NCBI RefSeq assembly: GCF_000003815.2
Contig: NC_049991.1
Coordinates: 10,974,715 to 11,038,714, forward strand
DNA: 64,000 nt
DNA from: Branchiostoma floridae
Lineage: Eukaryota; Chordata; Leptocardii; Amphioxiformes; Branchiostomatidae
Direction of reading: 5' to 3'
Below the pieces are notes generated by a model. That model worked only from the letters and a program-made list of their open reading frames with translations. It had not been told where the DNA came from and ran no database searches. How positions within the stretch are numbered: position 1 is the first letter of the stretch; every line of letters starts with the position of its first letter. Made by a program: the position numbers and the translations under genes. Shown here one piece after another: positions 34,448 to 46,400 of the stretch.

Positions 34448-37400
34448 CGGGGGCCTTCGGCGGCCCCCGAACCCCTGCCCTAACGCTGTGAAAAAATCCT
34501 GGTGAGAACACTGACGTTCCTTTTTGATAGTGTATCTAGGAAAAAGAATTCCTGTGAAATGAGCTGTGTGGTGATACATGTTCATAATAGATCGTTTTCA
34601 CAATGACGTCACAGTCGCGTTCGAACGTTCGAACGGCCATGTTGGATGATAAGCGGCTCGATCTCCACACGGCAGTGTGTTGCACGTGGTGGACTCGTAC
34701 GTGGAAAGAAGCCTTTTTTATTCAGAAACGGACGGGATGTTTGCCGTGCTAACTGCGAGTTCCATAAACACAGGATACGGCCTACTCGCCGTTTCTATTC
34801 AACAACATTACCTACAGTCCATCCTCTTTTCAATAACTTGATTAAACCACTCTCCTACCAGCCCACCAACAGTAGCCCTGCCGCGGAGTTTGTGAATCTT
34901 TTATTTTTTTTTTTTGGTAGAAAGTTGGTTTCTGCAAGGAGCTTTTATCAGCTGATAAAAGCTCCTTGGTTTCTGGTACAGGGTATGTCATGGACGTATA
35001 CCATGTTACACGAAAATGTCAGCAAGCTTGTTCTATTTCTTCTTCATAAAACACGGCACATCGAGTCCTGAGCTGTGAATGATATTTTCACCAGTACTGC
35101 CCCCGATGTTCTGTCGATAATCAAGCGAGGATTAAAAATTGTTTGGCTTGTTCACGAGGAACGAAAATCGAACTTTTTTTTACCCACGATTGTGTAGCTG
35201 GTAGAACAAAACAAAATTTCTTCAGTCGCAAACTTTACCTAAGGCAAGACAAAACATGTCAATGCGGAACTTACACGTGTTAACGGGCACAATACACCCC
35301 TCACGCGCATCTCAATCGTTGTGTCAGTTTTACGCTCAGCACGGCCCAGTACGCTTACCTAAAAGTATGAGGTAAGGTGTGTATTGTGCATACGACTGGT
35401 ATGATCATATGAAGAAAAATGTCAATACGGACCTCATATGGACTTGATATATACGCTCGTGTGACTGCACCTGAAGGATGCGGTCACACATGCGTATACA
35501 TTCAAGTCCGTATGAGGTTCGTATGAAATTTTTAGCCCCCACCGTGCTCCACAGGTCGCTGGGAAAACAAAATTGGACAAATATATACAGATAACATGCC
35601 AGAGGAGTTAGCTAGGTCGTAGGCCATACTCCCTCGGCCAACTAACTTCTTTAGCATGTTATCTGAGTGTCTATATTTGTTTAATTTCTGCTTTTTCCCC
35701 AGTGAGATATGTGAAGCCTGATAGAGACAAATATTCCATAGGGACTTCATATGAACTTTGATAAAGATTCTTTATTGAGACACGACAAAAGTGCAGAGAC
35801 TTTCGTAAGGTCTACATGTATAAAAGAAATACGCACGTGTGATGGCACCCTTACACAAAACTTTGACAGCCCCTTCCGTATCTCGCACGATTTTAGTATT
35901 GAATCGACAAAGTGTGGCGTGTCTTCCAGTGAGCTTTGCGCTTGTGGCGAGGGAAGTTTCTACAAGTCTGGTCGAGTTCTGTCACCTCCATGCCGCGACG
36001 GGCACTAAACGCAATTTGGCATCTGACTAAACATGTGCTAAGCATTCTCAGAGTTTGAATTTTCAGTATTAAGTGCAACGTTACAGTCTGTCGCAATAAC
36101 GTCAGCGCTAGCAGCCCTGATTCGTATGTTTAACGTTAGTTGATCAACTGAATTGTAAACTTTTGTAAACAGACCTTTCTAATACACATGTTGACAAAGC
36201 CAAAATACGGAAAAAAGACGCGCGCACGAACTTATCTAATACCACTATCCCGCTGGCCCCCACTATCCGCTTGCCTCACGGAGCCTTGTTGGGCAAGTGG
36301 ATATTGAGGGCCAGCTCGTGCACGCATGCGGTGGGGATTGGTAGCTAGTCCTCTGCACGCCGCCTGTCAGTGAAAGGATATCACCCAGGGTAGCAGGTCA
36401 GGTACAGTGAATGATCGCGGTTTTTGCGAAGTCGCTTCACCGCGAACTCTAAACCACCGCGAACACTCCATTTCCCGCTACCGCAAAAGTAAATCCTCGC
36501 GATCGGCACCAGCATTAGATCGTTGAAAAAAGTGCCATTTTTAAAAGTATATAGATCAAGACGTATTATTGCAACTTTGTTCTGATATCTAACCTTGGCT
36601 ACATCACTTAATGATTCACAGAATGGAGACAAAACAGCACACTTGAACCCGCAAGTAACTTTGCTGGTGCCGTTCTGTGTTCTAGTCATCCAGGTTATCA
36701 TCCAACATGGCGCCCACGCGTGATCGAACGGTTTTCGAACGTTCTGTGAAAACGATCTATAGTTTATTTTTCCTGTTTCAACTACTGCTCAGGGTTTTTA
36801 TTGAAACTGGTCTTCACTCCATAACATAGAAGACAAGTTCAACTGATACTACAGATTGGCCTGTCCCCACAGAACTTCTCTCCAGTCTCATATTTACCCA
36901 CCAGGCATTAGTGGGAGAGACAAACACTTGCCAATCTGTGCCTGTGTCCATGCTGGTACAGTTTATTTTCCCCTCCCAGGATCAACAGTGACATATCCAT
37001 GGCTTCTCCCACACACTTCCTGGGTCACACTAGCCTCCTTCACCGGCCTCTCTGGGAAGCTTGGCAATTATTTTGGGGGGGGGGGGGCGGTAGGTCGATT
37101 CGCGATTTTTAACCGGGAATATGCCGGGAAAGGAATATATGACAGGAACGGAATATACACCGGAAAGCTTGTACGGGCTAGGCGAAATTGGCTTCCCAGT
37201 AGGCCTGCTACTCTTCGGTATCTACAAAGCCCTATTAAAAAACACTTATCACCATTTGGTATGGATGTGCGAACTTCCCGTCATAAACGCGTCCAGCACT
37301 GGCAGCCCGGCACACACCCCGTTGCGCGATGACCCGTAACTTTGTAACGGTCGTCGGGTCACGCATTTCAAAACACGGCTCATTTGAAAACGAGTACTTA

Positions 37401-40400
37401 CCGTAGAAAAACTCCGCTGAAACTTCCCATCATGTACGAAAGAGCTTCCCCGAGTTGAGGGAAGGACTATCCTTGGCCATTGCTGTGGTCTGCGAAGGCA
37501 ATGATTGTTTTGTTGGCCTCAGTGCTACAGGCCAAGGCAAGTCGCTCTGCTATCAGATTTTGCCGTCGATTGCCAGAGAACTCACCATGGTCATCGTCAT
37601 CTCGCCACTTCATGCCCTTGTTGCTGATCAGGCAAGGCTTGTTTGCACTACGTGTGGGAAATCGTTTTTTGTATTTTTCGAGATCGAGCGACCGTCTTTT
37701 TACGGCTCTCGCCCCCCTCCCCTTTCAGATTGCCGGTCGGATCATCGATGGTGTATGAAAGTATGTTTTAAACCCACTGGAAAAAATGTTTTACACTGAT
37801 CTGAAATGTAAGTTTTGCACGTGTATCAATTATTCAAACTGTTGTATCAATTATTGTAACTCTGGAAGTGACAAAGGCAGGCAGCGTGTGCACGGTTTCC
37901 GGTAACGTTACGTAGGTTTGTGGCACGCCTCGGGGTGGCCGTGCACTATTAACGTTGAAGTGTGAATTACTTCTCGCGGCAGTGTGAATAACTTCTCGCG
38001 AATACATTAATTGGCCGTCTGAAAGGCATTCTTAATCATTATTGCGTTTGTAGATACCGAAGAGTAGCAGGCCTACTGGGAAGCCAATTTCGCCTAGCCC
38101 GTACAAGCTTTCCGGTGAATATTCCTTTCCCGGCATATTCCCGGTTAAAAATCGCGAATCGACCTCCCCCCCCCCCCCAAAAAAAAAATTGCCAAGCTTC
38201 CCAGAGAGGCCGGTGAAGGAGGCTAGGGTCACACCTTCTCACCAATCATGTGGCACTAATGTCTGGTATGAAGACTCCCTCTGTACCAGGAACTCAAGGA
38301 TCTTCTCACTCAGGCCCACATTTTCACTGCTCTGGTTCCTGAAGGAAATCTGCTGTGACAAGGTCATCAATATTAGACTCATGACCTTCTGCCCACCGAA
38401 AACGTTTCTATCTCTACTTGGCAGATTTCAGATTGGTGGTGTTGAAGGTGAAGATTGAACAGATTGTATTTGATGATCTTTCACTGTCACATTCAATTGT
38501 AGAGGAGGGTTGTTGTTTTTATGTACTAATGTGTAAGTGTGAAGTTTTGAGCTGGACTGCAAAGTTAGAACAGGATGTGGGCAGAACCCATGTAATATGT
38601 AATGCAGGAAGTAGGAGGTTGAGAACAAAAGGGATGACACAATGACATTGCTAGTACAATTGGTATTATAACAATTTTTGATTCTTATCTTCTGTAACAT
38701 GATTCTGCAAATAACTATACAGTTAACATTCTGGAATGAACAGAGAATGTGCCAGTTCATGCACATTATCCGAAACCTGAACACTTGATGTTGTACTGAC
38801 CATGGATTGTCATCGATAGCTCGAATATATAAATCATATTTGATAAGCCATCATTGCTATACATGTATTGTGAAATATCAACGTACAATGTATTGGATAG
38901 TCAAATATACCCTGTAATCTAAAACCTATTGCGTCATGAATGAGGAATGTTAGTTTCCTTCTTTGGTCAAAAATTCTTCATAGCAATTTTCATCAGCTTG
39001 ACCAATCAGCAAAGCCCATACAATTACAAAGAACAGCAGATAGTGTCAGGATAGCTTATGATTTGTTGACATTCCCCGTGGATATCCAAGACAACCAAGA
39101 TAACTGCCTTGTCAGTGAATATGTATATGTTGTCCCAGATCCCCTATTGTATATAGACATAGTCAAGCAGGCCCTGGGGATGGGGGCTTGATTGATGATT
39201 GACATTATCTACAGGGCTTTACCAAAATTTCTGTTTGACTGTTTGAGTGGTATTCATTTTTTTGTTTTTCAATCTTCAGTGCGAAACATACAGATAAGCA
39301 TTTGTGAGTGTTTGGCATAGAGGGTCCCACAGTCTTGTAAAAGCTAACTGTCTTTATTTTAGCATGTTATGTTTCCTCTGTAATTGCCTTACCATTGTCT
39401 ATATGATCCTTGATATGATGAAGAAACTGTCACCATACCTGACAAAAACTTTTCTAGTTATTGACATAAATAAATCACTGAGCTGGCAAGCTTAATTATG
39501 AATCATCCGTAGATAAGTGCTCTAGTTCTTTGGTATTCCCTTGTTTATATAAACAAGAAGTTTGTATCAAAAATTGGCTCAGATTTGTAGCCATGTTGTG
39601 CTATGTGTTATCTCCCTGGACACATCTCCATGCCCTTGGCACCCCCAGCCCTTGGCACCTCAGGTATTTCTGTACATTACCACCTCCTGTGAACTATGCT
39701 GACCTCTGGCCTGTTCTCTGTGGGAACAGCTCACTTGGCTGACTGGTTTGATCCTGCGGGCACAATAACAGAGGCAGTACAACCAGGACTTTGTAACGTA
39801 GTTCATGTATTTGGCTTGGATCAAGAAAAATACCTTTGGTCTTGTCCAAAGCAAACAATGTACCGTACAATACACCATCCCAATAGACTTTACTGCAGAC
39901 CTTTTGTTTGTAAGTCAATAGTTTCACATACTTGTTGATACAAATCTCTGGACTTTTGCCTGGTTGCCTAGAGGGGCACCGGATAAAAGTGTGATTAAAT
40001 GATCTATGCTGCAGCATGATAAAGCAGGGTTAGATATTAACTACACTTTGAGCAACAAAACAAACTTTGTGGCTCTAACACGTGCCCCAAGTTCAGAGGG
40101 AAGTTTCTACTTAGCACTTGTATTTCAGGAATCTGACCCTGCCATATTTCCTTCTAGGCAAGGCTTGATAGCTTTTCCAGCCAGCAAAAGCTTGTCACTG
40201 TATAAGGACTGCACAAGTTCTTACCCAATATGTCTCCATGCCTTTATCATAGAGTGTTTGTAAAAAATTGATTAAGAGCATATTCGGAAGGGACGTAAAA
40301 TGGGGGTCCCGTGTTTGAGGAGATTCCTCAAGCACGTTAAACCGGCTGGTTTCTTGCCCTGGGTAAGAACAATAAGGAAGTGCTCCCACTGTGACTTGTC

Positions 40401-43400
40401 CAGCAGTTTGAATGGTGGATTGACCCCAATAACTACATAAACTCATAAACATCCCAGACTGTCTACCAGCTAGAAACAATGGTCAGAGACAGATTTGCAT
40501 ATTACTGGTCACTGATTCAAATATTCTGTACTGGTTTTCATAGGAACATTATCAAATCATACAGAATGACCCAAAGTAAGTGTTAACAAAGTTACATAAT
40601 GCAAGGTTTCAATTAGATAAGATCATGTGATAATAAGATAATACTATCTGCAGTTCTTGGAAAAACAACTTTCTTCAAATTTCAAATCATCCTTGTCAAA
40701 ATTGTATCAAAACATCTACTTACATCTACATTTCGAACTTGAAAATGGCTTCCATACAGCTTATAGCCCTTATGAGTTGTGTGTGTAGAAACATGACTTG
40801 TAATACTTGACTTATAGTAAGAAACCAGTATAGACCTATGCTCTATAGAACTGTAAAAAAAAAAAACAACTGCCAGCTGATGTCTCACATTGAATAGCAA
40901 CCCAGTGTTGCCATTACTTCATATTCTGGGCTAAGTGTCCTTCAACAAGCTAATTTCTTTATGATGTGTAGTCTTACTTCAATTTCTTATCTGTTGTCTC
41001 TAGATTTCAAACATGATTTGAAGAGTAACTTGTACTTTCTCTGCCAGGCCACCACTGATGTTAACTGCACGGGTGCCTGTAGCATACTGAAGGCCATAGT
41101 TTACATTATCTGCTCTTTATATAGTTTTACCGGCCTCATTACTCAGATTGGGTACCTACTGGCTACAATAACATACCATGGTTTATACATAAATATCTGT
41201 ATAAGAATCAGGAACTACAAGTTCTCATGTTTAGTCTTCTTGTTTTGTTGCTATGTCATAGGTCATATGTATGTATGATAGGTGGCTAATAGTGGTTTTA
41301 CCTACTCCCTGAATACAGTTTGTGCATAATTAATTACAGTCCCATAAATCATACATATTTTATTAACTTTCTGCTTGTGATAAATCATGTACTGTATTAC
41401 ATTTTCCCAGTCATCCTTGTTGTTGCTTTTTCAATAAATCCACATGTGGCTGAACATGTCTTCAGTTTAATAGACATGCAACTTTATCAGCAAGAATATT
41501 TTCTTGACATAGCAGACCAAGCTGGGACAACAAGAAGCTTTTTCCTTTTGTTTTCTTTGGGATTAAATGCTCCATTAGCCCTGTGCAACCCTGTGTCTTC
41601 TTTCAGCAGCCTGCTCCATGTAGAGCTGTTGTGTTTGTGTATCAGCACTAGACATGGTCAGTTGATACTCCTGTGTGGAGGGTGTGTGATATAGGTTTTC
41701 AATGGAATAGGCTGGTTTTTATTGTAACATTATGCCAAAGACTTGACATGAAGTCTGGCATGAAGTTCTGGCTTGAAATATTTGAAAAAGGCTGATTTAT
41801 GGAATGGATGATTTATACTTTTTAGCATATTCTTCTAATATTTAACTGATATTATTTGTACCAAATATCTTTTCTCAACACAAATGATGCAGGAGAAGGC
41901 TTTTATTCTGTTGTAATGATAGAGTAGTCATCTTTCAATATATTTCACTTGATTTCTAAGAGTTCATGTATGCTGAGAAGTACTTAGGTACTTTAGTACT
42001 TTACTGAGCACTGCCGTCGTCTGTCTTCTTTTCATCCTGTTGGAGGATCTGGTCATGGTTTTTCTGTTTTATTGTTTCCTAATATCAGTTAAAATATATA
42101 AGGTAAATGCAAAGCTTTGCATGATACCGATCATATAAACATGTTTATCATAACAGTGAAAATGTATCACAGTTTCTCGCTGTACAGTAGCAGGAGGTTC
42201 TAATTGTGATGTAAACCTGAAACAAAATCTGCCACAGGAGACTGCAGCAGTGCCAGAGGTCATCATGATAAAGTTCCTCCAGAGATTCCTTGTAGAAAAC
42301 TGGGACAGATGCCATGTTGTGGGGATGGATGGGAAAACTATACTATAACTCATTTTACAGTATTGTTTGTATTGTTTGTTGCATGACAAGTCAGATAAGT
42401 GATATGTCCTTAGACAGTGCCTTGGTGTCATTACAGGTGCGTTTTGATGGTCAGGAATGGAAATGATTGTTTGTAAGCCTGTTGTCAGTGTTGATAGCTT
42501 GCTGTCCTTTTGTAGGTTTTAACACATGGTTTAAACTGTAGGTTTTAACGCATACAAATGATTGGCCTCTTTTGCTGCTCAGATTGTGATGGAAGATAGA
42601 AATCTTATTATGATAGTGTCAAAATGATGTAATCTAAACAGGGATTTGAATGTTGTTCAAGCAATTATGAGAACAATTTGCAATATAAAGTGCTGTAATA
42701 AGACTGGTAAGACATGGTATTGAATTGGTCTTTACTTTGAAGACTGCCAATGCCAAGTTCCTTATCACTACAGCCTGTAATCTGAGTACTCATGACAAAT
42801 GTATAAATGGTATTGTACATGACTGCCCCTGGCTATATGCTCCAGCAACATGATGTTCCCCAGGGTTGTGATCAAAAGATGGTTTTCATATATGTCATAC
42901 TTAGGTGCTTAACCAATTAGCTTAGAACTTAGAAGTTGACCTTATCCTAATATGAGGAATGGAATGTTCATATCAAGATATGGCATTGATTTTCTGTTAG
43001 GCAGGTTATACAAACTATGTTTTAACATTTTGCTTGGTAGTTAAACAGCCAACTTTAATTGCCTCTTGACATTCAACAGAAGTAGATTGATTTCTTCAGT
43101 TAGGAGTTTGTTGACAGTACTTTTATCCTAGATGTGTCAAAGATAGGTTTGCAATTGATCACAGTAATTAACAGTGATTTTCTTGTATTCTGTTGCAGAT
43201 AACTTGTTAGGACCATCTGTGCAGACAGAGCCTGAGGATGATGTTGTTCTGGAAGGGAACAGTAAGAATATGGCGTGTGTTGGAAGGGGCAGCAGTCCTC
43301 TGGAGTACAGGTGGCTGAAGGATGGGCAGGAGAGGACAGGCTTTAGTACCAGTGGCAGGCTGAGACTCATCAATGTGTCACCTCAGAATGATGCAGGGGA

Positions 43401-46400
43401 GTACCGCTGTATCGTGAAGAACTCGCTAGGAATGGTGCTCAGCAAGAAGGCACAACTGGATGTTGCCTGTAAGTACAGTGTACATCATATATCAGGGTTG
43501 GGGAGTGTTGGGAAATTTGAAGTGGCTCTTCCAAGTAGTTTTATGATTCTCTAGTGCATTTGTGTTCTCACTACATTTGCAAGTGTGCAATAGCTATAAG
43601 ATGTAACCATTATTTTGAATGTAATGTGTTATTATCTGATAAATCTTGAAAGTTGCTTCAACAAGTGCATTGAGGGTTTAAGAGGAATTTTGTGTACCAG
43701 TAGTTTTAGAGGAAATGCTAAGATTATGAGGTACCAGTCTACATGATATTCTCTATGTCTATGCAGCAAACTTGCATTGAACAGAACTAATCTCCCCCTT
43801 TGCAGATATTGGACAGTTTCCCTCCAGCCCGACCAGTGAGTCTGTGGATGCAGGGCAGCCCAAAGTACTCAGCTGCCCACCGATAGACAGTGTCCCAGTA
43901 CCTCGCTACTCATGGTTCATCGATAACACTCTGATTCAGACTAACACACGGACAAGGTAAGTCTTGTGTTCTTATGAAGGACCATTTTCTATATTGTAAA
44001 TTTTCATGTCAGCAAGGTGTTTCAACAGTAGTAGAATTTGCTGTTATGCTAAAGGGAAGAAAGAATGATTTCATTCCCTATTGTCCTGTAGGTTCATCAC
44101 TGTGGATGGTCGGCTGGTCCTCCTGTCCTCCTCAGGGTCTGACTCCAGACAGTACAAATGTAGGGCTTCTAACGATGATGTTGCTGATGACAGAATCAGT
44201 CAAACCATTACCTTGAGTGTTAGAGGTGAGTAACTTGAATTTTCTGTACAAATAAACTGCACAGAGCATTTGTCATTTGTATCATGTCGGTGAAGCCGCG
44301 TAGCACAGTGGTATTGTGTTCGCCTCGTGACCGAGAGGTCGCGGGATCGAATCCGCCTGCCGTGCTGCCGGTCTTGTGCCCTTGGGAAAGGCACTTTACA
44401 CGACTTTCCTCACTTTACTCAAGTGAAAATGAGTCGTCCCTCGGATAGGACGTTAAATGGAGGTCCCGTGTCTGGGGAGAGCCACACCCCAGGCACGTTA
44501 AAGAACCCGCCACACGTGCGATGGTGCGGTGTGAGTGGTCCAAAACCTACAGTTCCTTTGTCGCACCTGGGGCAATTACTGTCGTATTGAGGTCACCTGA
44601 GTGGCACCGAATGGCAGCTCGCTCCAGACCTTTGCGATTTAGCCCCGCCTATTGTAAGCTCCTCGCAATTCAGCCCCTGGCTGCAAAGAGTGAGTAGTCG
44701 GCCCACCCAATAACCAATAACATCCACAATCCTATCCATTTGGAGTAGCACGTCACCGGAACGTACTGCGCCTGCGCGAAAAGTATAGACATGCTAAACC
44801 TTGCTAAACCCCCGGTTTACTAAAGGGCCGCATTTAAGAAAGTACGTGCGTATATAAGGGTAAAATCCCGTGTACGTTTTACATGAAACCATGTCTCTAA
44901 CATATACTGTGCAACAAGCGGGATTTCAATGCAACGTTGACCAAACCAAGCCCCAAACCACCAGGGTTCGCGCAGGCGCATTACGTTCCGGTGACGTGCT
45001 ATTTGGAGTGTAAGTCTAAACAATCTTTGCACTGACTCCACCTATCAGGCATCTGCAGTACTGCAAATTCAATGGCAGTAACAAGATCCAAAGCTGAGTT
45101 CCTGGTCCACTTTCTGCTTCAATATATTCCACCTGGCGTTGAGATATTAAAGATTATGTGTGCTTGTTTATATTTATATCTCGCATGGTTATATGGAGAA
45201 TATAGGTATTTCATAGATAGGTATGTCATGCATGTTTTTGTTGTCTTACCTTTATCAGGGTCTGTGAGTTCCACCCAACAGATCCAGCCCACCATTGTGA
45301 TCCCTCCAATAGACCAAAATGTGGAGAGGGGGGACAACCAAGCTGTGTTTGAATGTGTGCCTAATGCCAAGTAAGTTGTAGTATCATGAAATATATCCGA
45401 GCATGTTTTTCATCCTGTGATTAAGCATTATGTTGTCAGCAAACTCTTTTTATTTTGTGTACAGTAAAATGAGTTTGTCTGATTATGCTATCATTCTGTT
45501 CAGTCCCATCAACAGCCTGACCATCACCTGGAAGAAAGACGGCGAGGTCGTCACGGCTGGTCTGAGTGACTTCAACAGGAAACTGACCATCAATTTCCCT
45601 ACGGACAGTGACGAGGGCATTTACAAGTGTGAGGCCAGACTGGCTGGGAGTTCCTACAGTCCTGCCTCTGCCTATGCTAACCTCACTATCTATGGTCAGT
45701 AATAATGATGCTTGCTGCATGACTTATGTCTACTGTTGTCATATTAGTATCTCAGATGATGCGTGTACTACCTAGATAAGATGTAGATGTTTACTGTCAT
45801 ATTGTAAAACTTACTATAAAAACCATTTGAATTGGCAAGACAAATAGGAAGAAGGACTCGTACATGATAAAGGTTTTGTCATGACATTTTGCAGATGAAC
45901 CAGTCTTCACCCGGAGACCACCCATCGAAAGGAGAGGAAACCTAGATCACTCCACAGACATCCAGTGCCAGGCTGCCGGCACGCCCCAGCCCACCATCAA
46001 ATGGTACTACGATGCCGTCGACATCGCATCATTTGCAGACAGCAACAAGTACCAGGTGCTGAGTGACGGGTCGCTGCGCATCATGAGCCTGGGGGAGGCT
46101 GACCAGGGGATGTACCAGTGCTTTGCTGAGAACGCCCAGGGAAGCGTACACGCAGCCACCAGGCTTATTGTACAGAGTGAGTGGAGATTCCTGTGACTCA
46201 ACAACATTGGAGTCATTTCATTCATTTCCTTTCAATTTCATTTTTGCATCATTTCCATCATTCAACTGTTTTTTATTGCTTCCTCCCCTTCCATTTCTCA
46301 TCCATTGCAGATTTCTTAGAGTTTTAGAAAAGAATTACACTAGCATTACTTACATTTCTGTAGTTCCTGAGATGTACTATGTGCCTCATAAAGCTATCAC

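Larger units (their letters stand above)
26223..34513. mobile_element. Inverted-repeat DNA element hosting the LINE (candidate)
   Basis: CAGTGTTCTCACCAGG at 26223-26238 is mirrored perfectly by CCTGGTGAGAACACTG at 34498-34513, and looser matching continues inward. The immediate flanks share ACGTT on both sides. The CAGTGTTCTC start resembles hAT termini, but hAT would give an 8-bp duplication, so class is open. The span includes the LINE at about 26900-33892, which would be a nested insertion. Two separate copies of the family could also explain the ends. Confidence 0.45.
34587..36760. mobile_element. 2.2-kb inverted-repeat element with nested palindromes
   Basis: Left end ATAGATCGTTTTCACA (34587-34602) mirrors TGTGAAAACGATCTAT (36745-36760). 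A second matching block, CCATGTTGGATGATA, lies 50 bp in on both sides (left 34638, right near 36694-36708). The interior has no ORF of note. It holds copy B of the small palindromes, two larger imperfect palindromes, and a TTCGCGG repeat. Flanks fit a 2-bp TA duplication, which is weak evidence. Confidence 0.55.

Noticed and set aside
36252-36314. MicroRNA precursor
   Set aside because: Arms are imperfect and lie in a palindrome-rich transposon; no evidence of a conserved mature sequence.
37455-37799. Active RecQ helicase gene
   Set aside because: Only motifs I and Ia are present, and it lies between terminal repeats of a mobile element.
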